Assembly (NCBI RefSeq): GCF_041146395.1
Contig: NC_090989.1
Coordinates: 253,322,843 to 253,386,842, forward strand
Length of the DNA: 64,000 nt
Origin: Eulemur rufifrons
Lineage: Eukaryota; Chordata; Mammalia; Primates; Lemuridae
Reading direction: 5' to 3'
The notes under the pieces were generated by a model. The model worked only from the letters and a program-made list of their open reading frames with translations. It had not been told where the DNA came from and ran no database searches. Both the position numbers and the translations under genes were made by a program. Positions 20,825 to 32,114 of the stretch are shown one piece after another; position 1 is the first letter of the stretch; every line of letters begins with the position of its first letter.

Positions 20825-21035
20825 GGTTTCCAAGGTCATGACGCTCATTTGTATCCAACTGATGAAAGGGAATGAGCATGGAGGATCACCTGGGGGAGGT
20901 TTTTATGGACCACAGCTGTAACCAGAGCACATGCTCTGCTCTCGTTCCATTGGCCAGAACCAATCACATGGCCATGCCCAACTGCAAAGAAGGCTGGGAA
21001 ATGTAGTCTAGCTCTGTGCTCAGCAAGCAATGGAA
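20825..21035. repeat. Ancient LTR-like interspersed repeat
   Basis: 'actgatgaaagggaatgagc', 'gggggaggtttttatggacc' and 'cgttccattggccagaacc', then 'aatcacatggccatgcccaa' and 'gctgggaaatgtagtctagc'. Similar text occurs at 32115-32660, 49975-50355 and 56850-57155. I believe these are old ERVL-type LTR pieces, but cannot name the family. Confidence 0.45.
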
Positions 21036-21339
21036 AGAGGTTTCATGAACAGCCGGCCAATCTCTGCCACACACGCACACATACACGCATACAAGGCTTT
21101 AAAAAGAAGGCGTGATGTATTTTCTAGGGTCATCTTTTTAAGACCACAGCTTTACTTCAGCAAACACACACTCCAGGAGGGAACAAATCTGTGCCCATGT
21201 TTCTTGAAGATGGGTCTTTCGTTTGCAGAAAACAAACAAACAAAACATTTATTTCTTGTATGTTGAGGATATTTTTTCTAGACAAAGTCCCGGTACTGGA
21301 TTGTAAGTTTTCTGTTCTTAAGCAGCAGGAGGGAAAGCC

Positions 21340-21694
21340 ATAACTTTGAACCGTCCAAAGGCCTCCAAATTCATACGTTAAAATTCTATGCCCCAAGGTG
21401 AGGGTATTAGGAGGTTCAGCCTTCAGTGGGTGACTAGATCACAAGGATAGAGCCCTCATGAATGGGATTAGTGCCCCAATAAAAGAGGCCAAAGGGGGCT
21501 TCCTTGTTCCTTCTACAATGTGAGGACAAAGCAAGAGGACACTATGAACCAGGAAGCGAGCTCTCACCAGACACAAAATCTGCACCTTGATCTTGGACAT
21601 CTCAGATCTTCAAACTGTGAGGAATAAATTCCTGTTGTTTAGAAGCTACCCAGTCTATGATATTCTATTATAGCAGCCCAAATGGACTAAGACA
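21340..21694 (+). repeat. MaLR LTR (MLT1/MST type)
   Basis: Runs in LTR order: 'ccaaattcatacgttaaaat', 'agccctcatgaatgggatta' and 'gtgccccaataaaagagg', 'caatgtgaggacaaagcaag', 'ctcaccagacacaaaatctg', 'ccttgatcttggacatctc', 'aaactgtgaggaataaattc', 'ctacccagtctatgatattc' and the terminal 'aatggactaagaca'. Confidence 0.85.
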
Positions 21695-21709
21695 GCATCT
21701 GACACACCT

Positions 21710-21900
21710 GGGGTGGATCCTGGTAGAGCTTGGAACAGCTTACTAGTGACGGAACCTTGGGCAAGTTACTTAACCTCCCTTAGTCTCAGTTTCCTTATCT
21801 GTGAAATGGGGCTAATGGCATTTACCTAATGGGTTGCCATGAGGACACAGCCTGGTCCAACACTTGGCATATAACTAGAGTCCAACAAATAGGAGCAACC
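21710..21900 (+). repeat. MIR SINE
   Basis: 'ccttgggcaagttacttaac', 'agtctcagtttccttatctg' and 'tgaaatggggctaatgg', then 'caacacttggcatataacta'. Confidence 0.8.
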
Positions 21901-22369
21901 TTAGAGCTCCTGTCCCCTCCATGTGCCTGTACCAGGGACCCAGCTTAACTCTAAGCTAAGCTCACCTGGGGGCCTTATTGGAGGGTCCTCCAGGAATCTG
22001 CCTGTGGCAAGGAGAGCCAGGTTGACAAACTGAGCCTAGCAACCTGCCTGAAGCTGTCAGCAAGGAGGAGCATTTGTCTCCCTATCCAAGCCCGTCATGG
22101 ATTCATGTCTGGGGCTCTGGGGAGGAGGTTGCAGTGGGTAAATATGGGAAGGCCTGTACCCATAAGACTTCTGCAAAACACCGGAAGGCAAGCTTCCCTG
22201 GAACAACACCAAAGTGGGGAAGAGGCAGTCCCCCCAGGGACACAGACTGGCTGTGGGCCATCTCGGGTACGGACACATCTGTGATGGAGACGGTGCTGCC
22301 TGGTGGTGATGGCTCCAAGGTGGGCTCAGAGGCAGTGAGGGGGTTGTTCTCCCGTGCCGTGGGAGAGAG

Positions 22370-23040
22370 CTGAAGGAGGAGGAGGGAAAGCAGTGGCTGA
22401 TAAGACTTACTGATAAAAACATAGGAGTTTTCCAGAATTAATTAAGAAGGTGCTGGAAGGAGCTAGACAGCCAGAATTATCAGGTGGAGGGGCACAGTAA
22501 ATCAGTGGAACAGTAGTTGTCAGTAGTGATGCGACCCCATTTTAAACCCGGAGTTGGTGTGGCTGGGCTAACCCAGGTCGCATCATTTCCTTCAGAGGTT
22601 AGCTCCCCAGACTACAGTTGGTTGCTCCTTGCATGGGTGGGTCACCTTGACTCGCACCCAGGAACTGATCTGTCTCTCTCTGGGGGGTCGGTGTCCCCCA
22701 GTAGAAATGGTCTGCCACCCTTGATTCAGACACAAGCTCTCTGCTCCTCCCCTGCCTGCATCCCACGCCCCTCTGATTACGGAAAGATTGTCTTTTGGTC
22801 TCCAAGTCATTCATTTTGGTTGTGGAGCTTTTGCCTAGCAGAGCTTTATCTGCTCTGAAAAACTCTGATTATAAATAGTTCAGTAATAAATGTCCTCCCG
22901 AGTTTAAGACTCTGGCTTATGTAATTGGAAATCTGGATGTGAAGCAAGTTAAAGTTGATGCCATAAAGACAGTAAAATAATTAATCACTTTGCTCCGTTT
23001 AATAGATTCAAGGGCACAGGAACAGCCTTGTGGCCAGGGT
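22370..23040. promoter_or_regulatory. Repeat-free candidate conserved element
   Basis: No repeat is recognised here. AT-rich parts at 22390-22445 ('gataagacttactgataaaa', 'gaattaattaagaagg') and 22850-23010 ('gattataaatagttcag', 'aaaataattaatcactttg') carry GATA and TAATTA-type sites; the middle is GC-rich. Inference: distal enhancer candidate; also possibly just unique DNA. Confidence 0.35.
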
Positions 23041-23384
23041 GAGTCGTCTGGGTGGCACTTGCTGTGATGATCGTGGTGATCTTGGCAGGCGCTGGGGAGG
23101 CAGGCCCCAGAAATCGGCACCGGGGGTCAGAGGATGGGGCCTCACAAGGGTGTCCCCTCCAAACTCCCCGAGGCCCTACCTGTCGAGGTGCCGGGCATCT
23201 GTGACCCTCTGATCACCCCCCTCCTGTCCCAGGTTTCCTGTCTATTGTGCATGTGCTCAGCTCACACAAGTCTGGTCTACCCAGCTGACTTCCTGGACGC
23301 GGTGGCTCTAATTAGAATAATCTCTCTTCCTCCCACAAAGGACTTTTACACCCCCTGTCTCGCTCTATCCTCACAAGGCCGTGT

Positions 23385-23560
23385 GAGGCCGGCAGCACGG
23401 TTATTCTTTCCCTCCCACTTGTCCTAAGGGAAACCGGAGGCTCATTGGTTCCAGGGGAAATGGTCCATCTCACATGTATCTTCCTCAAAGTCACACAGCC
23501 AGTTGGTGGAGCCCGGTCGTGCATTCCCATCTGGGTGATGACGCCTCAGCCCGTGCTGTC
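23385..23560 (-). repeat. MIR SINE (decayed)
   Basis: 'aagggaaaccggaggctcat', 'tcctcaaagtcacacagcca' and 'gttggtggagcccggtcgtg' keep the reverse MIR order. Confidence 0.6.
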
Positions 23561-23659
23561 TTGGCTCTGCCTCACTGGCTCCCGGAGCAGCCAAGAGCAC
23601 GAGGGTGTGTGTGGGTGTCCACCCGAGGGAGGCTGCAGGGGCCAGCTGGGAGAGCCAAC

Positions 23660-23880
23660 TTTGTTTGCACATTACCCATGTGCCAGGCACTATTCTAACC
23701 ACTCTCACACCCATTACCTCATTTAGTCTTCAAATCATCATCTGAGGTAGCTGCTGTTGTTCCCCTTTTATAAAGAAACCGAGGCACAGAGAGGGTAGGA
23801 AACTCACACAAGATCACACAGCCAATAAATGGTAGAGAGGGTATTTGAACCTGTGCTTTTAACTGCTGTAGCTCGAGCAA
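23660..23880 (-). repeat. MIR SINE, nearly full length
   Basis: 'catgtgccaggcactattct', 'cctcatttagtcttcaaatc', 'aaaccgaggcacagagaggg' and 'caagatcacacagccaataa' are reverse MIR. Confidence 0.8.
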
Positions 23881-23914
23881 CTTGAGATGGGGCTGATCTC
23901 TTACTTCACCTAGC

Positions 23915-23970
23915 GCCTCAGGGTGGATTCCAGGGCTTGGCACAGAGGAGGGGTTCAGGAGATTTTTGCT
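23915..23970 (+). repeat. L2 LINE 3' end (short)
   Basis: 'cagggcttggcacagaggag' and 'ttttgctgaagga' match a decayed L2 end. Confidence 0.4.
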
Positions 23971-24044
23971 GAAGGACAGGAAAGCCTTGCTGGCTGGGGT
24001 CCTGCTGCCTGTGTGCTGGCCAGCTCCTCACCGTCCTCATTCAT

Positions 24045-24500
24045 CTGTTTCTGTCAAGTGTTTTTTGGGCACACAGTGGTGGACGAACCGCAGCCCCTGT
24101 GTCTGCAGGGACTGGTGGGGTGCAGTGGGACACGTCACTACCCAGTCACGTGGTAAGTGCAGGGATGAGAGCACTGTGGGTGCCCTGCAAAGGGCCATCT
24201 GACCCGGTCTAGAGCAGGGCAGCCCGGCAAGGTGACAGCGGGAGAGGACAGGTATGTCAGGTAGGAGGGGACCGCACCAGCAAAGGCCTGGAGGCAGGAA
24301 ACGGCAGGGACGAGTGGGATCCACAGGAGTGGCTAGGGACGGGCGGGAGGTTGTAAGGGCCCTGAGTGCCAAGGTAAGGACTTTGGACTTTCTCCAGAGC
24401 CGCTGGGGAGGGTCCTGACCCAGGGTGCTTTTAGGAAGCCAGGTCTGGTGAGAGACTGGAGGTCGGGAAGCTGGGGAGAGAGACGGAGTGGCAGTGGGAA
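24045..24500 (-). repeat. L2 LINE
   Basis: 'ttttttgggcacacagtggt', 'cccctgtgtctgcagggact', 'agcaaaggcctggaggcagg', 'gtaaggactttggactttct' and 'gcttttaggaagcc' lie in reverse L2 order. A - strand frame of 264 codons (24037-24831) runs through this repeat and is not a gene. Confidence 0.7.
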
Positions 24501-24799
24501 TCAGGGCAGTGGCTCTCAGGGGCATAGTAGGAGGAGGGCTTGGGGACCTGCCTTGACTTATGTATGTTTGTGTCCCCAGGACAAGACCAGTTTGAGGCTT
24601 ATTCTGTGGGTTGTGGGTGAGCTCTAGGGAGCGGGCTGAAGCGATGCATTTGAGATCCCAACCAGCTCCACCTTTCAGACGCTCTGATGACAGCAGCAAC
24701 TCTTCTCTGGGGGTTCTTGGTCCTCTTTGCCTCAGTCTGTCCAAGGTGACTTCTGAGGGGAGAGGGGCAGCCCGAGGCAGTGAACATCTCTGAAACCAG

Positions 24800-25000
24800 A
24801 CTGACCCAGGTTTCAGTCTTAGTGCCACCACTCAGAAGCTGTGTGACCCTGGAGAAATAATGTCCCCTCTTCAAGCCTCAGTTTTCTTATCTATAAAGTG
24901 GGGGCAATCGTGATGCTGTTCTTATAGCTCCTGTGAGGCTTAAACAAGCTTTATCTGGAAAGTGTCTGGCATGCCTTTGGGCACTAAGTGCTCAGTTACA
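24800..25000 (+). repeat. MIR SINE
   Basis: 'agaagctgtgtgaccctgga', 'caagcctcagttttcttatc' and 'tataaagtgggggcaatcg', ending 'ggaaagtgtctggcatg'. Confidence 0.8.
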
Positions 25001-25474
25001 GGCCATTCCTGGGAGCTTTGTCATCTGGTCTTCCTGCTGGGATCAACACACAGTAGGTTCTCAGCAAGCACTTAAGAAACTGCAAAGGGATGTTGTTGAA
25101 GTTACCTCGAAGCAGGCAGACAGCACGCAGACGGTGGCAGGTGGCGATGGGAGGGACCCACTGCTCAGGTGAGGAGGGCCTTGCTCAAGGTGACTGTGAG
25201 CTCCCAGCTTCTCAGCATGCTGGCGAATGGACCCTGCCCATCCCGGGGAGGGAGGAGCCCAGGCCCTCACCCTGCACAGTCGCCAGGGGAGGCATGAGTT
25301 CTCCAGGCACCTGGAGGAGTGTGATGGCCGGCCTGCTTGGGACCCCAACAGCTGAGGACAGTGCCCAGCTCCTGGCCACCCAGTGCCTGCTGGGTGATCT
25401 TGAGGACCCACCGTCCCTGGGGAGGGCTGGTGGGAGTGGGGGAGCAGGGCTAAACCACAGGATGGAGGGGGACA

Positions 25475-25505
25475 TGTGTGTGTGTATGTGTGTGTGTGTG
25501 TGTGT
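25475..25505. repeat. (TG)n microsatellite
   Basis: Thirty-one bases of TG repeat with one TATG interruption. Confidence 0.9.
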
Positions 25506-25734
25506 AGGGTAGGGGGCATCTCCCCAGCTTCTTTTGGGGAAGGAGGGCATCTGGCTGGGTCTCCTAGGTCCTGTCAGCCCGTGAGGCGGGAAGAGGGAGA
25601 GACTGACCCAGGGCTGGTCCCCTCCAAGGTCCTCCCTGAGATCTGAGCCGGAACCTGTTTCTGCCCAGTCTATCTGACTCATCCACCCACGATGAGTTAC
25701 AACCACAATCACAGGTAACAGGCTGTGTCAAGTA

Positions 25735-25870
25735 CTGTTTTAAGTACTTATGTATATATCAACCCAGTTAATCCCTACTTTACAGATGGGGAAACCAAGG
25801 CACAGGTCACACAGCCACCAAGGGGCAGAGTCAAGATTTGGAATCTGCTCCTGACACTCACTGGCCATTG
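25735..25870 (-). repeat. MIR SINE
   Basis: 'tactgttttaagtacttatg', 'ctttacagatggggaaacc', 'aaggcacaggtcacacagcc' and 'agagtcaagatttggaat' are reverse MIR. Confidence 0.75.
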
Positions 25871-25985
25871 CCTCCCATCATACTGCGTCAGAGGAATGCT
25901 CCCGACCCAAAGCAGCTCAGCATCTGTTGAGGGTGAAGAGAGGTCAGGTCCTGTGTCCTCCCAGAAGGAAGAAGATCACAATGAC

Positions 25986-26122
25986 AGGTGTGTGGTATGT
26001 GTGTTTGTGTGTGGTATATGGTATGGGTGTGGGTATGTGGTGTGTCTGTGTGTGTGTCGTGTCTGTCTGTGTGGTGTGATGTGGTGTATGTGATGTATTT
26101 GTATGTGTGGTGTGTGTGGGGG
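25986..26122 (+). repeat. TG-rich degenerate repeat
   Basis: About 137 bases on the + strand almost wholly of TG, TGG and TGTC units (tgtggtatg, tgtctgtgtgtg, tgtggtgtgatgtgg). It has few C and no long pure run, as in an aged (TG)n. Confidence 0.8.
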
Positions 26123-26154
26123 AGAGGAAGAGTTATGGAGGAGGTGGCATGGCC

Positions 26155-26540
26155 ACTTGGCCACACGGGGAGGGGAGGGCATTCCAGCAAGGGGACTAGC
26201 AGTGAGCAGCAGCACAGAGGTGGTGCAATGCTGTGAAAATACAGCTCGGTTGGGATGTTGAGGGTGCAAAGTATTGTCATGATAAAATAAGATTGGGGTG
26301 GTTGGTTGGCACAAGATCGTGGAGGACACTGCTTATCAAGCTACAAATTATGAGATTTATTGTGAGAGGACCTGGTGGCCATTGCAGGTCTTTAAGCAGC
26401 AGAGTGACGTGGTCCGAAGCATGTTTCTGGAAGGCTAATCTGGCAGTGGGCAGGTGCAGATGGGTTAGAAAGGGACAAGGGACAAGATCAGAGGAAGAGA
26501 GGGATGAGATGAGGTGATAAAGACAGGAACTAGAGCAAGA
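26155..26540 (-). repeat. L2 LINE
   Basis: 'gggcattccagcaaggggac', 'cattgcaggtctttaagcag' and 'cagagtgacgtggtccgaag', then 'gaaggctaatctggcagtg' match the reverse L2 order. Confidence 0.7.
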
Positions 26541-26689
26541 GGGCCACGGGGTGGGGTCTGCAGGGCTGGACTAGGGAACAGCTGGGGACGCTGAGTTTTC
26601 TGGTCAAGAAAACTGAGAGACTGGAGACACCACTGACAGAAAGAGGAGGGACAAGTCTGGGGAGAACTGATGTTTCTCCAGCCAGAACT

Positions 26690-26925
26690 GTCTGCTCAAA
26701 GGTCGCCTCCTCAGTGGGCTCAGCTTTCACTCCTTCGCCACAGTGGTTGCTATTCGGCAAATACACTCATCGCGTATTTGGTTTTTGTCTTAGCCCAGCT
26801 AGCGTGGAGAGAAGGGATTCCGTCTGCCTCATTCACAGCACTATCCCCAGAACCTACAACAGTGTCCAGCACATAGTAGGTGATCACTACCTATTTTTTA
26901 AAGTAAATAAATGAATGACTCGTGT
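26690..26925 (+). repeat. L2 LINE 3' end
   Basis: 'ttcacagcactatccccaga' then 'acctacaacagtgtccagca', 'catagtaggtgatcactacc' and 'aataaatgaatga' are the L2 terminus. Confidence 0.75.
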
Positions 26926-27059
26926 GCTGGAAGGGGACGGTGGGACAAATGTCCCTCTGAGCAAACAAGAATCTCCCACACTTGAAGGTCAGTAGCACTA
27001 AGCCCAGAGTGTCTGAGATGGTCCAAAGAGAATGAACAGGAAGAACACTGGTTCACCTT

Positions 27060-27135
27060 TTGTGCCCCCCAGCACCAGTACACAGCCTGGCACATAGTAG
27101 GTATTGAGTGTTTGTTGACTGAATTAATGAATGTA
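27060..27135 (+). repeat. L2 LINE 3' end
   Basis: 'tacacagcctggcacatagt' and 'aggtattgagtgtttgttga' with 'ctgaattaatgaatg' is a textbook L2 end. Confidence 0.75.
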
Positions 27136-27289
27136 CCTGCTCTTTGGCCAGGAAGGAAACTCCTCACGCGTAGGGCTGGAGCAGGAAGCAAGGGTCACTG
27201 CGTGAACTGGGATCCAAAGGTTGCCTCAGCTTCAGGGGTGCCTGAGTGGGGCGTGTGGCTGCCGGGAGGCTCTGGGCAGGAGGCAGTGG

Positions 27290-27800
27290 GAGCATGGGGC
27301 AAAACGTATTCGGCACTTCTGCGCCAGGCGCTCGTCTAGGTTCTGGGGACACAGCTTCAGACTCTGTCCCCACGGGCCTCACGGTCTATGGATGGAAACC
27401 AAGTAAACAGACCCTCAGTCTACTCTATAACTACATGTTGTTATAAGTGTGCCAAGAAACAAAATAATGGGTCATCATTTAGGTAGCACTACTGGGAAAG
27501 CGACATTTGAGCTGGGCTTGAGAGAAGGACCCCATTCCAGGCTGGAGATCGGAGACATCCCCAGGCAGAGGGAACGGCGTGGGCGAAGCCGGGAAGCTGA
27601 AATGAGCTTGGTACACACAGGGCCCAGCAGCCAGGCTGCGGGGAGGCCCAGGGTGGGAGCAGAGGAGGGCGGGAGACGCAGAGCTCCTTTGACTGTTTTT
27701 AGCAGTTTAGATTTTTTTCCTGGGGATACTGGGAAGCCACTGAAGATTTTTACAGGGAAGTGTCATGTGATTTTCAAACAATTATTCTGACTTTGTAGAT
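27290..27800 (-). repeat. L2 LINE
   Basis: 'acttctgcgccaggcgctcg', 'ctctgtccccacgggcctca', 'gaaagcgacatttgagctgg', 'aggcagagggaacggcgtgg', 'atactgggaagccactgaag' and 'ttttacagggaagtgtcatg' run in reverse L2 order for about 500 bases. Confidence 0.8.
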
Positions 27801-28429
27801 GGATTGGGGAAGAGCAAGAAGCTTTTTATTGGGGTAGCCTAATTTTCCTCTTCATGGTAATGAAAGGGAATTTGAGATGAGGCAACATTGAGAACCTTGA
27901 GTTGAAGGGCAGTGCATCAGGGCAGGTGCAGATTAGCGCCTCCAGAAATACGTAAGTTTGCCACGTGGCCTTGGGCAAGCGGCTACCAGGACTCAAATCA
28001 GGAGTGGAGGGACGGGAGAAAGACATGGGATATCTTAAGTGACATAAATCTGCCTTAAGTGACATAGATCTGCCCAGGTGCACCCACATTCAGATACATT
28101 CCTTGCATCCTACCTGAGGCCAGTTTTCCTTTCCTACCACAATCCCACCACCCACTTTTCCCAGCTGAGCTCTTCTCTAGTCCTGGGCAGCTGGGAGGCA
28201 GAACTTGCATTCTGGGTTCCTCCATTTCCTTGCTGGAAGCCCCCCGCCTTCTTGCTCTGATGTTCTGTTTCTGAGAGTCATTTACCTGTAAGAAATCTGA
28301 CCACCTCCACCCATAGTTGAAACAGGGTCCAAACAGTCCACAGCAAGTGAGAAATGCCCTGTCCAGCCAGCCAGCAGGGGTTGGAGAGGAGGCTGAGTTG
28401 ACCCTCCAGGTTGTAGAGACCATGACGAG

Positions 28430-28510
28430 CAGGCATTGGTCAGTTTCTGCATCATTCCCAGAACCCTGCCTGGAAGGTCCTTAATAAATATTCATTGTAT
28501 ACATGATGCT
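28430..28510 (+). repeat. L2 LINE 3' end
   Basis: 'cattcccagaaccctgcctg' and 'gtccttaataaatattcatt' match the L2 end. Confidence 0.6.
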
Positions 28511-28689
28511 TTCTCAACTCTAAGGTGCCATCATCTATAAGAAACACTGTCAATTCATTCACAACTTCTCAGGAAATACAAAAGGCAGACATGACAATAG
28601 ATATGCATAGCAATTATAAGGTGCATTCTGACAACAGGAACACTAAAGTGTGAAAAAACAATACATGCATTTGAGGATCAAGAACTTGT

Positions 28690-29400
28690 GCGCTAACAAT
28701 CACACAACTCATGTGACCAATTCAGCTGTGAAGGGTCCGTTGCTCTCTCATTCTCCTGCCACTGCTTACTTTCCTGTAGACACGTCCCCAGGCCTGTGGA
28801 TTTCTCGAGCCCAGTTTTTCTGTCCCCCGGAAAGTAGCCACAGCCGTCCATCAGCAAATGTGCACGGGTGAGCTCCCCGTGCCATCTCACCGCCGACTTC
28901 GTAAATGACCAGCTCCGCAACGTATTTTCTTTGGAGTTTATAGGAATAATGGAAGTGACATAGAACTGTGCAGCCAGATTCAAACGAAAGGACAAATGTA
29001 GTTGGCCAAAATGAACAATTATAGGAAACAAAGGGAAAATAACGATTAAAGATCTTTCATTACAGCCGGCTAATTATCATGAGTTCTGGACTTAACTGTT
29101 CAGGCATAGAATTAAAAACCTTAATTATATTGTCACCTTTGTCTCTCAGCTCCCATTGCCACAAATGAATCCATTTACTGTAAGTGCTGCTGATGAGCAG
29201 AAATTGATGGCAGTCCCAGCGAGGTGGGAGAGGGGGCCCAGGAATGTGGGGGGCGGTGCGCCAGGCAGTACTACCAGGCCCGCACAGCTGGGTGGCATCT
29301 GCATTCCAGGACATTATAAATTAGAAACACTTTTAATGAGACAAATACAGGTTTGATGGATTTTATGATTTCTTCTCCCCTTCAAACCACTAACAACGCT
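28690..29400. promoter_or_regulatory. Repeat-poor AT-rich block, candidate conserved enhancer
   Basis: No repeat is seen. TAATTA cores occur at 29071-29076 and 29122-29127, with 'cctttgtctc' (TCF/LEF-like) close to the second, and AT-rich 'cattataaattagaaac' near 29311. This texture is typical of conserved vertebrate non-coding elements. Conservation itself cannot be seen from one genome. Confidence 0.4.
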
Positions 29401-29819
29401 CCTCCTCTTTCTTCCTTTCTATTAGAGCCGGCCTCTTGTTAAGTGATTGCGTTAATGGTCTTTGGAGACAGGCTGAGCGTGGGAGGACAAGAGGGACTTC
29501 CCTCGTGAGGGCATTGGAAGGCTCTTCTCTCTGAAGGAAGACAATTCCTGGCTGTTGTTCCAAATGGGAGCGTTTTAAAGCCCAGTGCAGTGAGTGGAAA
29601 TGTGAGATTACTTGAAGAGCAAAGGAAATTGGAAAAGAGAGCTGCAGGCTGAGGGGGAGACACAATCCTCACACTGGCCGGTTGGTCAGCTTGAAAGGCC
29701 GGGTGCTGCAGGGAGAGCCAGGCGTGGCTACTGTCGAGATGGCCCAGCAGTCAATTTCCTGACTTCGGGGTGGGCTAGGGTACAGCTGGGAGTGAGGGGC
29801 CCAAGAATTGTAATCAAAT

Positions 29820-30065
29820 GTAGTATTGTGGCTCTGGCCTCAAACTCAGGAGCCGGACTGCCTGAGCTTAATTCAGTGCAGGCTCCATCTCTTTCTGTGT
29901 GACTCTGGGCAATTTACCTAACCTCTCTGTGCCTCAATTTCCTCATCTAAGGTGGAGCTATTGATAGTACCTGCCTCCTAGGGCTGTTATGAGGATTAAA
30001 AGAGTTAATATGCATAAAGCACCAAACAGTGCCTGGCATATTATAAGAACTACATGAGTATTAAA
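29820..30065 (+). repeat. MIR SINE, nearly full length
   Basis: 'ctgtgtgactctgggcaatt', 'tacctaacctctctgtgcct', 'caatttcctcatctaaggtg', 'gggctgttatgaggattaaa' and 'aaacagtgcctggcatatta'. Confidence 0.9.
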
Positions 30066-30079
30066 TATACCAAGTGAAA

Positions 30080-30290
30080 AATAGCCCTGACTTCAAATAT
30101 TTAATAGTCTCCCTCTTATTGGCCTTGTGACCTTGGGCATGCTACTTAACCTCTCTGGGCTTCCATTTCTTCTGCAAAATGAGGGGATCCACCATCCATA
30201 CTTCAGAGGTTTACACTAGGGAGTCGATGGGACAATATGAGTGTATGACTGCTACGTACTATTACTGTGTGGGCTCCAGGTCTGCTATGC
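30080..30290 (+). repeat. MIR SINE, second adjacent copy
   Basis: 'ccttgtgaccttgggcatgc' and 'tacttaacctctctgggctt', followed by 'tcttctgcaaaatgagggga'. It lies directly behind the copy ending at 30065, in the same orientation. Confidence 0.75.
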
Positions 30291-30409
30291 TTAGATTTTA
30301 GTGCAGTGCAGAGAAAAGGCAGGTAAGTAGTCATGAAGAAACTTAACCTAAAATAAGCTGAAAGCCATCTGCTAACACACTCAGTGGCCATGGGTGCCTT
30401 GGGGGAGGG

Positions 30410-30465
30410 ATTGTTTTTGGAGGCAGGCACTGTGCTGGGCGCATAGTAGGAGCTCAGGCAGTGTG
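30410..30465 (+). repeat. L2 or MIR 3' end (short)
   Basis: 'ggcactgtgctgggcgcata' and 'gtaggagctcaggcagtg' match the shared L2/MIR tail. Confidence 0.45.
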
Positions 30466-30995
30466 GCTGCCCGACAGGAAAGGAGCTGAGGTCTTGGCCC
30501 CGCCTGCATACCTGGGGGTGGAAAGCAGGCCCACCCTGGCGTTGGTGGCTCGCCTATCTCCTATCTTTGGGAGAGTAGGGAGCCTGTGTTGCCATGGTGA
30601 CGTGGAGGAGTTAATGGGATGGAACTTGTCACGGGGCTGGCGGTGGGATGGCAGCAGTGTCAAGATTCGGAAAACAAAGGGTGAGCAGCTCGGCCACCAT
30701 GCAGGGTCATACCCAAAGCCAGCTCCTGGCGTTCCCAGAGAGCAGCGGGAAGGAGCCCTCGCTGCTAAGGGCCTTCCTGCCGCTGTCCGGCCGCCCTGTC
30801 CACCTCCACGCCCCAAGGTTCCACCGCTAATGCTCTCAGAGAAGGGTCCTGAGGAAGGACAAAGACAAGGGCAGGAAGAGATGTCAGGGGGAGGCCAAAC
30901 AGGCTGGGCAAGAGGGAAGTGGCACCAATTAGACACAGAGAGAGCAATGTCTCCCCCACTCTCTCACCCCATGCCTCAGCGAAGACCCCGCACAG
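30466..30995. other. Unique GC-rich non-coding sequence
   Basis: Open frames on both strands (230 codons on +, 160 on -) overlap and have no recognisable domain; the + frame continues into a MIR, which argues against it. Confidence 0.45.
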
Positions 30996-30997
30996 CT

Positions 30998-31165
30998 GTG
31001 TCTGCGGTTGGCCAGGGGCTTTCATGCCCCTCAGCACATTTGTTTCTCCAGAAACCTTGGGAGGGAGGAACCAAAGCAAGGTGTTTTATGCCCATTTTAC
31101 TGATGAGCAAGCTGAGGCCCAGTGAGGGGATGAGCCCTCCCTGGTGTCAGTGACAGAGCTGGGTC
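30998..31165 (-). repeat. MIR SINE
   Basis: 'ttatgcccattttactgatg' and 'agcaagctgaggcccagtga', with 'gacagagctgggtcttc', are reverse MIR. Confidence 0.7.
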
Positions 31166-31454
31166 TTCTACCCCTAGGTCCTGCATCCTTTTCCTTAAAA
31201 CCATGAGACTGGCAGGACTTGGGGGTTGGGGCGGGCAAAGCCCCTGCTGCCCTCGCTCCAGGCCTCTGGGTCTTGCAGAAGCCCAGGCCCCTTCTTCAGC
31301 TCTGAAACTGAGTTTCTGTGCGAGGGAAGCCAACCAGGTGAGAGCAGTTTCTCCACCTGCGGGTCCAGCTCCTCCCCTGGGCTGAGCGTCAGCAGACAGA
31401 GGGCCTGGTGGACACCAGGAGGGGGCAGCTGACCTGCACCCTTCCCCTCCCGCC

Positions 31455-31560
31455 TTCCCCTGGGAGACCCTGGGTCAGCTTCCCCCTCTGAGCCTCAGCT
31501 TCCTCATCTGTAAAATGGGCCAGGCAGGTTGGCTGTGGGTGCTGAGGCTGTGAGGAGGCG
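31455..31560 (+). repeat. MIR SINE fragment
   Basis: 'gggagaccctgggtcagctt', 'ccccctctgagcctcagctt' and 'cctcatctgtaaaatgggcc'. Confidence 0.75.
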
Positions 31561-32114
31561 CGAGCTGGGATGCTGGTGGGTGTGGAGGCTGCCCTGTGCC
31601 ACCGTGGCTGCTGACACCCTCAGGAAGCAGTCTGAGCACTCGGCCGGCCCTGCCCTCCTGAGCTCTCCTCCCATCCAGCACGCACCGCCGCTTGCTGTTT
31701 CCCCGACTCCCGAGACTCTGACACCTGAGTCTTCTTCGCTCCTGTTGGTTCTCCCACCTGTAACTTGCCCGTGGATGCTTTTCTGACCCAGGGGCTGTGC
31801 CTCCTCCGTGTTCCACTGCACTGCACAGTCATCTGTCAACACTGTCGCCCTATTTGAAGCCCCTGTCTTCAGTCACTAAGCGTCTGAAGGTGCTGGCCCA
31901 GTGAGTGTTCACTGACAGCCCGATGGGTGTGGGCTGCGCGGCTGTCCTCATGGTGAAGATGTGGTGACAGAGGCTCAAATGAGGCCAGTGGCTCCCCGAG
32001 TGCCCTTGCAGGCTCGAAGCAGAAGTCATCACTCTGGCCCCTGGTTCAGTGCAGGGCTGTCTCCTTCTTATTCATTTGGGTCTCACTTGAGGCCTGGTAA
32101 GTGGGTAGGAGTGT

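Noticed and set aside
24037..24831. 264-codon - strand open frame
   Set aside because: It overlaps an L2 copy and part of a MIR; the product has no domain. It is a chance frame in repeat-derived GC-rich DNA.
25475..26122. Possible structured array in the TG-rich region
   Set aside because: Units are irregular and low-complexity, as expected for aged (TG)n microsatellites; no unique spacers.
30461..31153. 230-codon + strand open frame
   Set aside because: Its 3' part reads through a reverse MIR (30998-31165) and an opposite-strand frame overlaps it.
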